Shown: positions 8,358 through 17,755, counted from the first letter of the stretch. The stretch: 64,000 bases of DNA from Prevotellaceae bacterium UBA2448 (GCA_002342585.1 DDQG01000016.1:62001-126000), one strand, 5' to 3'. Numbers and translations: made by a program. Notes: generated by a model not told the origin, from the sequence alone.

Positions 8358-9446
8358 TTATGCTATAGGAATGATGAAATCGAACTTTGCACCATTAGTG
8401 TAGTCGCTGTCGAGGGTGAGAGTGCCACCAAGGCGTTCTGCAATCATTCGTGCTACGGGGAGTCCGAGTCCTGTGCCTTGCACGAAACTATCGAGTTTTG
8501 CAAATCGTTCGAAGATAAATTCTCTCTTGTCGGCAGGGATGCCGGGACCTGTGTCTTTGACGCTAAAACAGAGGTTGTTACCTGTTTGATGGAGCGAGAG
8601 GGTGACACTACCGATATGGGTGAATTTCGCAGCATTGCCAAGCAGGTTGTCGAGTGCTGAAAGAATCATGTGAGGATGGGTATTTATCACCATTCCATCA
8701 GGTATATCACAATTTTTCTCCAGTTTAACGTCGGGCAGTATCGAAGGACGCACATTTTCAAGTGCTTTTTCAACTATCTCTGTAGGGTGGGTTTCAATGA
8801 CTGGTGGCAATTCGTTACTGCTGTCGAGGTCGGAAATCTGTATGAGATCATCGAGGATGCTTGTCAACAGTCGAGTGCTCTCCTGAATGCGCTGACTTAT
8901 GTCGAGGCGCTCTTCGTCGGGCAGTTGCATGTCAGGAATGGCGAGTACTTGAGTGAAACCACTGATGGCATTGAGTGGGGTGCGAATTTCGTGAGTCATA
9001 CTTTGTATGAAGGCTGTCTTTGCCTTCGATGCTGCTTCAGCTCGGTCGCGTTCTACCTCCAATTGTTTATTTTGCATAATCACCAGGTTTCGTTCACGTT
9101 TTAACTGACGGTTTTTAATTTCCAGACGACGATTCCACCGACCGTTGAATACGAGGAATACAAGCATGGCAACAATGACTAGTATCATTGCCACACTACC
9201 TGTGGTAAATCGCAGACGCTGTTGTAACTGCTTGTTGACTGTTTGTAGGTATTGTTCGGCAGTTTGCTTTGCCTGTGTGCTGAGTTGCGAACTGTCGCCT
9301 GGCAATGAGTCCTGCCGAGCTACCTCAACAGAGGTAATAGGATTCACTTCCTGTGCCACAGCCTCGTTTTGACAGGAGGTGGCAAGGGGTAGTACAGCCA
9401 GTGTAATTAATAAACTGAACAGAGCGATATGTACTCTCTCTCTCAT
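8358..9446 (-). CDS. Membrane sensor histidine kinase
   Basis: The 362-residue protein has an N-terminal hydrophobic leader (about residues 5-24), a short extracytoplasmic stretch to about residue 80, one transmembrane helix (about 84-100), a coiled-coil linker, then HisKA with His152 in SMTHEIRTPLNA and a HATPase domain with NLLGNAAKF, DTGPGIP and GTGLGLPVA motifs. There is no HAMP, PAS or receiver domain. The sensory part is only about 55 residues, so it may sense through the membrane or a partner. No response regulator is encoded next to it in the window. The adjacent permease 7 bp downstream is a possible target or co-sensor. Confidence 0.93.
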   Translation of the reverse strand: MRERVHIALFSLLITLAVLPLATSCQNEAVAQEVNPITSVEVARQDSLPGDSSQLSTQAKQTAEQYLQTVNKQLQQRLRFTTGSVAMILVIVAMLVFLVFNGRWNRRLEIKNRQLKRERNLVIMQNKQLEVERDRAEAASKAKTAFIQSMTHEIRTPLNAISGFTQVLAIPDMQLPDEERLDISQRIQESTRLLTSILDDLIQISDLDSSNELPPVIETHPTEIVEKALENVRPSILPDVKLEKNCDIPDGMVINTHPHMILSALDNLLGNAAKFTHIGSVTLSLHQTGNNLCFSVKDTGPGIPADKREFIFERFAKLDSFVQGTGLGLPVARMIAERLGGTLTLDSDYTNGAKFDFIIPIA

Positions 9447-9572
9447 AAATACTTACTTTTACGTCCTTGAATTATTCCTTATATCTTTTTGCCATTTTTA
9501 TCTGTCTATTCGGTGAGCAATAATCTATTTATGTGCCCATTAAGTGCTATTCCATGGAAATATGGTGCTAAG

Positions 9573-9606
9573 GTAAAAACTATACATAAATTGTTAATGT
9601 ATAGTT
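9573..9606 (-). terminator. Possible AT-rich terminator after the rsgA-TPR genes
   Basis: A perfect 10-bp inverted repeat (AACTATACAT / ATGTATAGTT, 9578-9606, 9-base loop) is followed on the minus strand by a run of T. The stem has few GC pairs, so an operator for the downstream histidine kinase gene is an alternative. Confidence 0.45.
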
Positions 9607-9678
9607 CGCTTTTTGTGTTTCTATTTTTTTAATGTTTTTTAAAAGAGGCGTAAAAACGAAAGAATGTGTTCATTTTTT

Positions 9679-9699
9679 CTAACTCCTAACTCCTCACTC
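9679..9699 (-). repeat. Three heptamers (CTAACTC type) after the TPR gene stop codon
   Basis: Plus-strand units CTAACTC, CTAACTC, CTCACTC lie immediately beyond the TPR gene stop codon (9701-9703). Confidence 0.75.
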
Positions 9700-9700
9700 C

Positions 9701-10534
9701 CTACTTCGTTTCCTTCAGTTCTTTCTTTAGACTTGCACGAGGAACACCCAATTCGATGGCGCGTTCGAAATCGTGGTGGGCGAGACGTTTGTTGCCTGTC
9801 AGTTTATGGAGATAGGCGCGTGTGAGTATGGTATTTTTGTTGTTCGGGTCGAGTTCTACGGCTTTGTTCAGGTCGATGATAGCCAGTTCGGGTTGGTTAT
9901 TTTCCGATTCAACTTCAGCACGAATGGTGTAGAGTTCTGCCTTGTCGGGGTGTTTGTCGATAAGGGTAGAAAGCATGGTGAGTGCTTCGTTTTTGTGTTG
10001 CATATTGAGTTGCAGCAAAGCAATACCCAGTTGTGCTGTGTAGTTGTCGGGCTCTATTTTGAGAAGTTGGTTGTAGCAGTGTTGTGCTTTTTCGTAGTCT
10101 TTCAACTGCTGGTATATATATCCGCTTGCCTGCAGAGCTTCTATGTTGCGCGGGTTCTTATCGAGGATTTTTCCATAATCGATAAGAGCCTTCTTGTAGT
10201 TGCCCAGTTCGAAATATAGGTTAGCCCTCGACTGCAGAATGGGAATGTTGAGTGGAGCTATGGCAAGGGCTTGTTCGTAGCTGTCGATAGCTTTCAACTT
10301 ATGTCCTTGTGCCTCCTGTACCTTTGCTAGGTTGGAGTAGAGAAGGGCATTACGATAGTCGTTGGGTGACTTCTGCAGGGCACGACGGAAACATTCTTCA
10401 GCTTCTGCATAGGCATTGATGGATGCAGCCTTCACTCCTGCTTCGACATACTCTTCGTAGGACTGAGCTAGAAGGGACTGACTGCATACACACAGTAAAT
10501 TAAAAAGGAGCCCTATAACGATCTTCTTTTTCAT
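9701..10534 (-). CDS. Exported TPR repeat protein
   Basis: I start at the ATG at 10534 (MKKKIVIGLLFNLLCVC), giving 277 residues and a signal peptide ending near SLLAQ; a longer reading frame to 10609 would bury the signal peptide. The mature part is made almost entirely of about seven tetratricopeptide repeats, for example AEAEECFRRALQKSPNDYRNALLYSNLAKV, KALIDYGKILDKNPRNIEAL and AIIDLNKAVELDPNNKNTI. TPR arrays scaffold protein complexes, here in the periplasm. The gene overlaps the 3' end of rsgA by 35 bp, so translation is coupled. No enzymatic domain is seen. Confidence 0.88.
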   Translation of the reverse strand: MKKKIVIGLLFNLLCVCSQSLLAQSYEEYVEAGVKAASINAYAEAEECFRRALQKSPNDYRNALLYSNLAKVQEAQGHKLKAIDSYEQALAIAPLNIPILQSRANLYFELGNYKKALIDYGKILDKNPRNIEALQASGYIYQQLKDYEKAQHCYNQLLKIEPDNYTAQLGIALLQLNMQHKNEALTMLSTLIDKHPDKAELYTIRAEVESENNQPELAIIDLNKAVELDPNNKNTILTRAYLHKLTGNKRLAHHDFERAIELGVPRASLKKELKETK

Positions 10535-11462
10535 CTTCAAGCATTGAAAGGTATGAGTTGTAGCGCGACTGACTGATGTTGTGTTCTTCAACTGCTTTGA
10601 GTACAGCACAGTGTGGTTCGTGGGTGTGGGTGCAGTTGTTGAAACGGCAGTCTGCCGAATAACGGAAAATTTCCTTGAAATAATGACCTATCTCGTTTCG
10701 GTTCATGTCGAAGGTTCCAAAACCTTTGATTCCTGGTGTGTCGATGATGTAGGCATCGTCGCTGATGGGGTACATCTCACTGAAGGTGGTGGTGTGTTTT
10801 CCTGTTCCGTAAGCATCGGAGATCTCGCTTACCTTCAGATTGAGGTGGGGGAAGAGCGTGTTGATAAGTGTCGATTTCCCCACACCGCTGTTACCGGAGA
10901 GTAGGGTAATCTTACCATTCAGTTCGCTGCGCAGGGTATTGATGCCTTCACCAGTGACCGATGAAATCTTATGGCACGGATAACCGATGGTTTCATATAA
11001 ATTAACGATTCCATCGAGGTATTCCTGCCATTCTGGAGTAATAAGGTCGATTTTATTGATAACCAAAGTAACGGGAATCCGATAGGCTTCAGCTGATGCC
11101 AGAAAACGGTCGATGAAGGTTAGGGAAGTCTCTGGTTGCTGAATGGTGACGATTAGGAAACACTGATCAACATTAGCAGCGATGATGTGTGACTGCTTCG
11201 ACAGGTTGATTGATTTCCGGATGATGTAGTTCTTGCGTTCTTCTAGGGCGGTGATGAGTCCGGCATTTTCCTCCTTCTGAGGTGTGAAATGTACCCGGTC
11301 GCCAATGGCAATAGGGTTAGTAGTACGAATGTCTTTTATGCGAAAGTTGCCTTTCACCTTGCACTCATAAAGAGAGAAGACTCCGGAGCCTTCAGTGGTT
11401 ACGGAGTCTAATGGTTTCACAGTGTAACTGTAGCCTGTATTTCTGATTACGAGTCCGAGCAA
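10500..11462 (-). CDS. rsgA: Ribosome small subunit GTPase RsgA
   Basis: The 320-residue protein has an N-terminal OB fold (about 1-70), the circularly permuted GTPase domain with the order NKID (G4), then LLSGNSGVGKSTLIN (G1) and DTPGIKGF (G3), and a C-terminal zinc-binding region with Cys and His in CRFNNCTHTHEPHC. RsgA is a cytoplasmic GTPase that acts in late 30S maturation. The order of motifs is diagnostic. It overlaps the TPR gene at its 3' end and follows ribF across an 82-bp spacer filled with heptamer repeats. Confidence 0.97.
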   Translation of the reverse strand: MLGLVIRNTGYSYTVKPLDSVTTEGSGVFSLYECKVKGNFRIKDIRTTNPIAIGDRVHFTPQKEENAGLITALEERKNYIIRKSINLSKQSHIIAANVDQCFLIVTIQQPETSLTFIDRFLASAEAYRIPVTLVINKIDLITPEWQEYLDGIVNLYETIGYPCHKISSVTGEGINTLRSELNGKITLLSGNSGVGKSTLINTLFPHLNLKVSEISDAYGTGKHTTTFSEMYPISDDAYIIDTPGIKGFGTFDMNRNEIGHYFKEIFRYSADCRFNNCTHTHEPHCAVLKAVEEHNISQSRYNSYLSMLEDEKEDRYRAPF

Positions 11463-11469
11463 GTTAAGT

Positions 11470-11537
11470 TAGGAGTTAGGAATTAGGAGTTAGGAGTTTG
11501 GCGCAGCCAATTATGCATTATGCATTATGCATTATGC
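11470..11537 (-). repeat. Two heptamer arrays separated by a small palindrome, ribF-rsgA spacer
   Basis: The plus strand shows TAGGAGT, TAGGAAT, TAGGAGT, TAGGAGT (11470-11497), then the 13-bp palindrome TTGGCGCAGCCAA, then four copies of ATTATGC (11510-11537). The second array starts within 8 bp of the ribF stop codon (11545-11547). Confidence 0.88.
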
Positions 11538-11544
11538 ATTAGCA

Positions 11545-12483
11545 TTATCTTTTCAGTTCTTCGCTCTTCAAGATAAGACGGCAGGCTTCTTCGTCGGATT
11601 TGAGTTGTGCTTTCAGACTGTCGATGTCGTCGAACTTCTTCTCTTTGCGCAGGAATTCGATGAGTTCTACTTCAAGACGGTTGCCGTAGAGGTCGGTATT
11701 GCAGTCGAAGATATGTGCTTCGATGCTCTGCTGACCACCGTTATCGAGGGTTGGACGACTGCCTATGTTGAGCATTCCGTAGGTCTTCTTCTTTGTATTG
11801 CCGTCGATTATATTTACCAAATATACACCTTCCATCGGAACGAGTTTCCCGTCTTCTACCTTTATGTTAGCTGTAGGATATCCTAGATCTGTGCCGTTGT
11901 GGAATCCATGAACTACCTCACCACTCAGTATGAAACGGTGACCGAGAAGGTCGGTTGCTGTCTTTACCTTACCTGCTGCAAGAGCCTTGCGGATAGAGGT
12001 AGAAGAAATGCTGTAGGCTGTAGTACTTCCTTTTGGTAGTTTGAAGTGAGGACACTTGATAACACGCATGCCCATCTCATCTCCATACTTGTGGTAGTCG
12101 TCGAATACTTCTGCACGACCACAACCGAAACGGTGGTCGTAACCCACGACGAGCACTCGCACTTCATAAGTGTTGTAGAGCAACTGCATGAAATCTTTTG
12201 CAGGCATCTGAGACAACTCCTTCGTAAAGTCGAGCATAGTTATTTCGTCAATACCAGTACCCTTGAGCAGACGCATCTTCTCGTCCTTGGTAGTAAGGAG
12301 TTCCGGTTGGAAATCAGTGTGCAACACCTTACGAGGGTGCTCAGAAAATGTAACTACCATTGACTGCATCTTGCTTTTCTTTGCAGTTTCAATTACATAA
12401 TCGATAAGAAAACGATGGCCGAGATGTACACCATCAAAGAAGCCGATGGTCGCAACGAATCCCTTGGAATTTGTCTTTGTCAT
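11545..12483 (-). CDS. ribF: Bifunctional riboflavin kinase / FAD synthetase
   Basis: The 312-residue protein joins an N-terminal nucleotidyltransferase domain (FAD synthetase; ATIGFFDGVHLGHRFL at residues 10-25, and VVGYDHRFG with SSTSIRKAL) to a C-terminal riboflavin kinase domain (GYPTANIKV, VYLVNI, LNIGSRPTLDNGG, EAHIFDCNTDLYG). It makes FMN and FAD from riboflavin in the cytoplasm. Length and domain order are standard for RibF. It is the first gene of the minus-strand ribF-rsgA-TPR group, with its own promoter at 12507-12539. Confidence 0.97.
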   Translation of the reverse strand: MTKTNSKGFVATIGFFDGVHLGHRFLIDYVIETAKKSKMQSMVVTFSEHPRKVLHTDFQPELLTTKDEKMRLLKGTGIDEITMLDFTKELSQMPAKDFMQLLYNTYEVRVLVVGYDHRFGCGRAEVFDDYHKYGDEMGMRVIKCPHFKLPKGSTTAYSISSTSIRKALAAGKVKTATDLLGHRFILSGEVVHGFHNGTDLGYPTANIKVEDGKLVPMEGVYLVNIIDGNTKKKTYGMLNIGSRPTLDNGGQQSIEAHIFDCNTDLYGNRLEVELIEFLRKEKKFDDIDSLKAQLKSDEEACRLILKSEELKR

Positions 12484-12506
12484 TGTCTCAGATTAGTTTT
12501 AGTTTG

Positions 12507-12539
12507 CAAAAATAGATATTAAAAAATGAAAATATCAAA
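12507..12539 (-). promoter_or_regulatory. Promoter of ribF group
   Basis: On the minus strand TTTG (12539-12536) and TATTTTTG (12514-12507), spacing 21 bp. It is divergent from the acyl-CoA ligase promoter about 60 bp away. Confidence 0.55.
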
Positions 12540-12597
12540 AGTTAAAACGTTTTTTTTTATCAATTACCAAATTTTTTATGAAATAATCGATTTTTAT

Positions 12598-12628
12598 TTT
12601 GTATTTACTAACCTTACACGTATCTTTG
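12598..12628 (+). promoter_or_regulatory. Promoter of the acyl-CoA ligase pair
   Basis: A perfect match to the Bacteroidota consensus: TTTG (12598-12601), 19 bp, TATCTTTG (12621-12628). The ATG at 12645 is only 16 bp from the -7 element, so the leader is very short. Confidence 0.8.
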
Positions 12629-12644
12629 CACAAAAAGAGAAAAA

Positions 12645-14261
12645 ATGCGCGATAACGGCACGCACGTGTTTACAAAAGCCGATACATCTATTATCGGAAT
12701 AATTGAGTCTTCCATCAAAAAAGGATGGGATAAGGTGGCATATAGTGATTATGGCACCGATATTGAATATACCTATGCGGATGTTGCTCGAAAAATAGCA
12801 GCACTCCATTCCCTTTTCAATGATTTAGGTTTGAAACCGGGCGACAAGATCGCCCTTTGTGATAAGAATAGCAGTAACTGGGCAATCAGTTACATTGCCA
12901 TTCTGACGTATGGAACTGTTGTGGTTCCTATCCTTTCGGACTTTAGTGTAGAACAGATACAGAATATTTATGAGCACTCTGATTCAAAATTGATGATAGG
13001 AAGAGCTGATTTGCCGATGAAATCGCTATTGGATGTTGCCAATTGGACGATGGTAAATGGTAAACAGAGTATCGAAACCTATGATTTCAGCGGATTGAAA
13101 AAGTCGGATGTTAAGTATTTCAACGAAAATCCTGAAGATGTTGCACTCATCAGTTATACCAGTGGTTCTACAGGACATTCCAAAGGTGTTATGCTGCCAT
13201 ATAGATCTTTGTGGTCTAATGTAATTTTTGCTGACGAACGATTAGGGCTGAAGCCTGAGGTTAATGTCATGTCTTTGTTGCCAATGGCACATATGTATGG
13301 TATGGCATTCGAGTTCTTGTATGAATTCTGTATCAGATGTCATGTATATTTCCTCACAAAAACTCCTTCGCCAGCTGTCATATTGAAGGCTTTCAGCGAT
13401 GTGAAACCTAAACTGGTCATTGCCGTACCCCTGATTATAGAAAAGATAGTGCAGAGCAAGGTGTTCCCCGTTTTGCGTACTAAGAAGATACGACTCCTTA
13501 TGAAATTGCCGTTTATGAAGGGAGTCATATATAGTCGTATCAAAGAACAACTAACCAAGGCATTTGGAGGCGAATTCTATGAAGTGATAGTTGGAGGAGC
13601 TGCATTCAATAAGGATGTGGAGAATCTGCTTGCAGCTATCAAGTTCCCTTATGTAGTCGGATATGGAATGACTGAGTGCGGACCTATCATCTGCTACGAA
13701 GACTGGCATCTGTTTGTGAAGAATTCATGTGGAAAGCCTGCTCCACGTATGGAAGTAAAGATAGACTCCGCAGATCCCGAAAAGGTGCCGGGCGAGATTA
13801 TAACCAGGGGTACGAATGTGATGCTCGGTTATTATAAGAATGAGGAAGAGACTCGTGAGGCAATTGACGAGGACGGATGGTTGCATACTGGTGATCTGGG
13901 TACGATGGACAAAGAGGGTAATGTGTTCATCCGCGGAAGAAAAAAGACTATGTTGCTTGGTGCTAACGGACAGAATGTATATCCTGAAGAAATAGAAGAT
14001 ATAATCCTAACCCAGTCATATTTCGACGAGTGTGTTGTCGTACAGAGAGGTGAGAAACTTGCAGCTCTGGTATATGTATCAGACGAAAATCTTCAATCTC
14101 GTGGTATGACTCGCGAGGGTGTAAGAGCTGATATGAACCGTTATCGTGGTCATCTGAATAAGATGTTGCCCAAATTTGCAAACTTGTCTGCACTTGAGTT
14201 GCAGGATGAACCGTTTGAAAAAACTCCAAAACGAAGTATAAGAAGATATTTGTATAAATAA
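12645..14261 (+). CDS. AMP-dependent acyl-CoA ligase (first of a tandem pair)
   Basis: The 538-residue protein belongs to the adenylate-forming superfamily and activates a carboxylic acid, probably a fatty acid, to its CoA thioester via an acyl-AMP. Motifs include the P-loop-like YTSGSTGHSKGVMLP (about residues 172-186), YGMTECGP (about 344-351), GWLHTGDLG and the C-terminal GRKKTMLLGANGQNVYPEEIED that carries the hinge and catalytic-loop region. The insert DVKPKLVIAVPLIIEKIVQSKVFP is typical of long-chain ligases. It is 4 bp upstream of a very similar second gene, which suggests duplication. Substrate chain length cannot be read from sequence. Confidence 0.92.
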   Translation: MRDNGTHVFTKADTSIIGIIESSIKKGWDKVAYSDYGTDIEYTYADVARKIAALHSLFNDLGLKPGDKIALCDKNSSNWAISYIAILTYGTVVVPILSDFSVEQIQNIYEHSDSKLMIGRADLPMKSLLDVANWTMVNGKQSIETYDFSGLKKSDVKYFNENPEDVALISYTSGSTGHSKGVMLPYRSLWSNVIFADERLGLKPEVNVMSLLPMAHMYGMAFEFLYEFCIRCHVYFLTKTPSPAVILKAFSDVKPKLVIAVPLIIEKIVQSKVFPVLRTKKIRLLMKLPFMKGVIYSRIKEQLTKAFGGEFYEVIVGGAAFNKDVENLLAAIKFPYVVGYGMTECGPIICYEDWHLFVKNSCGKPAPRMEVKIDSADPEKVPGEIITRGTNVMLGYYKNEEETREAIDEDGWLHTGDLGTMDKEGNVFIRGRKKTMLLGANGQNVYPEEIEDIILTQSYFDECVVVQRGEKLAALVYVSDENLQSRGMTREGVRADMNRYRGHLNKMLPKFANLSALELQDEPFEKTPKRSIRRYLYK

Positions 14262-14265
14262 ACAT

Positions 14266-15870
14266 ATGGCAGAGAATATTAAGAAACAATCATTGCTAGA
14301 AGTTATCGAGGACTCGATAAAGAAGAATTGGAAATTGCCGGCTTATAGTGATTATGGCACTGATACTAGTTTCACGTATGCAGATGTGGCACAGCAGATG
14401 GCCCGCCTACATTATATATATAAAGAGCTGGGCATAAAGCAAGGGGATAAAATATGTTTGTGTGCAAAGAACAGTAGCCGCTGGGCTATTGCAGCATTGA
14501 GTATTACTACATATGGTGGTGTGCTTGTTCCTGTGTTGCATGATTTCAGTATTGAACAAATTCAGAATATTTATGAGCACTCGGAATCATCACTGATGAT
14601 TTGTGATACGAAACTGAAGGATGCTTTCCCTGAGGCTATGGATGTGAGCAACTTTTCTTTCTTCGATGGTCGCACAACTGTGTCGATTGATAAATTCAAG
14701 AAACTGAAGAAGAAGGAAGTGAAGTATTTCCGTGAGAAACCGAATGATTTGGCTCTTATCAGTTATACAAGTGGTTCTACAGGACATTCTAAAGGTGTGA
14801 TGTTGCCATATCGTGCAATCTGGGGCAACTCAAAAGATGTAGATTATTTGTTCGACCTGAAACGTGGTGACGATTTGTTGCCTCTGCTTCCAATGAGTCA
14901 TATGTACGGTTTCGCATTCGAATATATGTATGGTACATGTGTGGGTTGTCATGCTCACTTCCTTACTAAGATTCCAAGTCCTAAGATTGTACTTGAGGCA
15001 TTTGGAGAGGTGAAACCACGTATGATTGTATGTGTTCCACTGGTAATTGAGAAGATTGTTCAAAGCAAGGTGTTCCCATTGATTCGTACCAAGACATTCC
15101 GCCTTTGGTTGAAGGTGCCAGTAATCAAACAGTTCATTTACTGGCAAATAAAGCGCAAACTCTACAAAGCTTTCGGAGGGAATATTATACAGGCGGTTAT
15201 TGGTGGCGCCGCCCTCAATCAAGAGGTTGATGCTTTCCTGGCAAAGATCCATTTCCCATATAGTATCGGTTATGGTATGACAGAATGCGCTCCACTTATC
15301 TGTTTTGACAATTACAAGACAATGAAGAAGGGAAGCTGTGGACGTGTGTTGCCAAATATGGAAATACGTGTTGACAGTGAAGACCCTCATAAGGTGCCAG
15401 GCGAGATTCTTGCTCGTGGTACAAACACCATGCTCGGTTATTATAAGAATGAAGAAGAAACCCAAGAAGCCATGGGCGAGGACGGATGGTTGCATACTGG
15501 TGACCTAGGCGTTATTGACGAGGAAGGTTATCTCTTCATTCGTGGTAGAAAAAAGACTATGCTGCTTGGTGCCAACGGACAGAATGTGTACCCGGAAGAG
15601 ATAGAAGACCAGATACTGACGCTTACTAATTTTGAAGAGTGTGTCGTAGTGCAGCGTGGCGAAAAACTCGTAGCTCTCGTATATATAAGCGAGAAAACTA
15701 TGGAGGCAAAGAACATTACTCGCGAACATATTGAACGTCATCTCGATAATTATCGTAAGCGTATCAATGAAAAACTGCCTAAGTTTGCTGCTATCAGCGC
15801 TATCGAGATTCAAGATGAAGAGTTTGAGAAGACTCCTAAGCGTAGTATCAGAAGATATCTGTATAAATAG
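14266..15870 (+). CDS. AMP-dependent acyl-CoA ligase (second of a tandem pair)
   Basis: The 534-residue product is a close paralogue of the preceding ligase, collinear along its whole length: YTSGSTGHSKGVMLP, YGMTECAPL, GWLHTGDLGVIDEEGYLFIRG and the shared ending KTPKRSIRRYLYK are near identical. Differences cluster in the N-terminal acyl-binding half, which could mean different substrates. Spacing of 4 bp implies cotranscription from the promoter at 12598-12628. Both copies keep all motifs, so neither looks decayed. Confidence 0.92.
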   Translation: MAENIKKQSLLEVIEDSIKKNWKLPAYSDYGTDTSFTYADVAQQMARLHYIYKELGIKQGDKICLCAKNSSRWAIAALSITTYGGVLVPVLHDFSIEQIQNIYEHSESSLMICDTKLKDAFPEAMDVSNFSFFDGRTTVSIDKFKKLKKKEVKYFREKPNDLALISYTSGSTGHSKGVMLPYRAIWGNSKDVDYLFDLKRGDDLLPLLPMSHMYGFAFEYMYGTCVGCHAHFLTKIPSPKIVLEAFGEVKPRMIVCVPLVIEKIVQSKVFPLIRTKTFRLWLKVPVIKQFIYWQIKRKLYKAFGGNIIQAVIGGAALNQEVDAFLAKIHFPYSIGYGMTECAPLICFDNYKTMKKGSCGRVLPNMEIRVDSEDPHKVPGEILARGTNTMLGYYKNEEETQEAMGEDGWLHTGDLGVIDEEGYLFIRGRKKTMLLGANGQNVYPEEIEDQILTLTNFEECVVVQRGEKLVALVYISEKTMEAKNITREHIERHLDNYRKRINEKLPKFAAISAIEIQDEEFEKTPKRSIRRYLYK

Positions 15871-15882
15871 AGTGGGCTAGTA

Positions 15883-15917
15883 CATAATTCATAATGCATA
15901 ATTTATAATGTATTTAA
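15883..15917 (+). repeat. Heptamers (CATAATK type) after the second ligase gene
   Basis: Units CATAATT, CATAATG, CATAATT, TATAATG, TATTTAA follow 12 bp after the stop codon and run to the start of tadA. Confidence 0.8.
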
Positions 15918-15929
15918 GTGGTGTCGGGT

Positions 15930-16364
15930 ATGACTGATGATGAACGTTTTATGAAAGAAGCCTTGCAGGAGGCACGTGTAGCCCTTGCAAAAGACGAAGT
16001 TCCGATTGGTGCTGTCATCGTTGCAGATGGACGCATCATAGGTAAGGGACATAACCTGACGGAAAATCTTCATGATGTGACTGCTCATGCTGAGATGCAG
16101 GCAATTACTGCTGCAGAAGAATATCTCGGTGGAAAATATCTTGATAAGTGTACGCTGTATGTGACGGTAGAACCCTGTGTTATGTGTGCTGGTGCAATGG
16201 GCTGGAGTCAGGTGCAGAGGGTGGTGTACGGAGCAAGTGACCCTAAACGTGGGTTTCAAACTTATGCTCCAAGGGCATTGCATCCTAAGACATCGATAAT
16301 AGATGGTGTGCTGGCAGAGGAATGCGGAAAACTGATGACCGACTTTTTCAAAAGTAAAAGGTGA
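15930..16364 (+). CDS. tadA: tRNA adenosine(34) deaminase
   Basis: I start at the ATG at 15930 (MTDDERFMKEAL), 144 residues; an in-frame GTG at 15918 would add four residues. The cytidine/deoxycytidylate deaminase zinc motifs are intact: HAEMQAI (His ligand and catalytic Glu) and PCVMCAGAM (two Cys ligands), with the TadA-type DPKRGFQTYAPRALHPKTSI loop. TadA converts A34 to inosine in the anticodon of tRNA-Arg(ACG). It overlaps or abuts the MATE gene that follows. Confidence 0.95.
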   Translation: MTDDERFMKEALQEARVALAKDEVPIGAVIVADGRIIGKGHNLTENLHDVTAHAEMQAITAAEEYLGGKYLDKCTLYVTVEPCVMCAGAMGWSQVQRVVYGASDPKRGFQTYAPRALHPKTSIIDGVLAEECGKLMTDFFKSKR

Positions 16365-16372
16365 TAAAAGAT

Positions 16373-17719
16373 ATGACAAAGGGTCAGCCGTTTGGGTTGA
16401 TCCTTCAGTTTGCCTGGCCTTTGTTGTTGGGCAATATATTGCAACAATTTTATAGTTTGGTCGATGCTGCTATAGTAGGACAGTATCTGGGCATGAATGC
16501 GCTGGCAGGAGTTGGTGCCAGCAGTAGTGTGCTCTTTCTAATTATAGGATTCTGCAACGGAACTGCCAGTGGTTTTGGTATTCCGATAGCACAAGCTTTT
16601 GGAGCGGAGGATTATCTGCAGATGCGTCGTTATGTTCGTGTGAGTTATTATGCAGGTATGGTTATTTCTGTTGTGCAGGCTGTAGTTTGTTCACTCCTTT
16701 GTGGAAACATCCTCAGATGGATGCAGACTCCTCTTGAGATATTTGATGATGCTTACACATATCTTCTTATAACTTTTATTACAATTCCATGTAGTATGAT
16801 ATACAACCTGCTGGCAAGTGTCATCCGAGCACTTGGCGATAGTAAGACACCATTCTATTTTCTTGTTCTTGCCAGCATATTAAATATATTGCTCGACCTT
16901 CTCTTTGTTATAGTATTCGGTATGGGAGTGGGTGGTGCTGCATTGGCAACTGCCGTAGCCCAGACTATCAGTATTATTGTTTGTGTTATGTACATGAAAC
17001 GCAGTTTCCCGATACTGAAAGGAGAGATGTCTGAATACAATATTTTAGATTTATGGATATTGCTTGGATTCGGTATTCCTTTTGGTTTGCAGTTCTCTAT
17101 TACAGCTATTGGTTCAATGATGCTTCAGGCTGCAAATAATGCGCTAGGTACTGCTTGTGCTACTGCCTTTACGGCAGCTATGCGACTGAAGATGTTCTTT
17201 ATTTGTGCATTTGAAAATCTGGGAGTGGCTATGGCTACTTACTGTGGTCAGAATCTTGGAGCAAAGAAACTGGACAGGGTGATTGCCGGTATAAAAGATG
17301 CTCTCCTGATGATGGTGATTTACTGGTTCTTCACTATGGCTATTCTTCTGCCGTATGCACGAGACCTCTCTATGTTATTTATCTATAGGAGTGCTACTCA
17401 AATATTGGATTACAGCGAGCAGTTCATGCATGTGTCATGTCTGAATTATTTGTTTTTGGGTTCTCTTGTTATCTTCCGTTACTCGTTGCAAGGACTCGGA
17501 TATACCCGTTTGGCGATGTGGAGTGGTGTGAGTGAACTCATTGCTCGAGCTTTAGTAAGTCTTTTTGTCGTTCCGTCATTAGGGTTCTTAGGTGTCTGCT
17601 TAGGTGACCCTGCGGCGTGGGTGGCGGCAAATATTTTCCTCTTGCCTGCTTTTTGGTATGTGTTTCATAAGCTGAAAAAACAATCGTTTCAGACACCTCG
17701 TTATACTGTTAAGTGGTGA
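16373..17719 (+). CDS. MATE family efflux transporter
   Basis: The 448-residue protein (from the ATG at 16373; a GTG at 16361 overlapping the tadA stop codon would add four residues) has 12 predicted membrane segments in two homologous halves. Family text includes PLLLGNILQQFYSLVDAAIVGQYLG, FGIPIAQAFGAEDY, SVIRALGDSKTPFYFLV and NLGVAMATYCGQNLGA. MATE proteins export cationic or organic compounds, or lipid-linked substrates, using sodium or proton gradients. No neighbouring regulator suggests a specific drug. It is probably cotranscribed with tadA. Confidence 0.95.
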   Translation: MTKGQPFGLILQFAWPLLLGNILQQFYSLVDAAIVGQYLGMNALAGVGASSSVLFLIIGFCNGTASGFGIPIAQAFGAEDYLQMRRYVRVSYYAGMVISVVQAVVCSLLCGNILRWMQTPLEIFDDAYTYLLITFITIPCSMIYNLLASVIRALGDSKTPFYFLVLASILNILLDLLFVIVFGMGVGGAALATAVAQTISIIVCVMYMKRSFPILKGEMSEYNILDLWILLGFGIPFGLQFSITAIGSMMLQAANNALGTACATAFTAAMRLKMFFICAFENLGVAMATYCGQNLGAKKLDRVIAGIKDALLMMVIYWFFTMAILLPYARDLSMLFIYRSATQILDYSEQFMHVSCLNYLFLGSLVIFRYSLQGLGYTRLAMWSGVSELIARALVSLFVVPSLGFLGVCLGDPAAWVAANIFLLPAFWYVFHKLKKQSFQTPRYTVKW

Positions 17720-17755
17720 AGTAAGTACTAAAAACGCATTTTTTACCGTTTTTAT

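Noticed and set aside
10535..10609. N-terminal extension of the TPR gene
   Set aside because: It would precede a good signal peptide that starts at 10534 and lie wholly inside rsgA.
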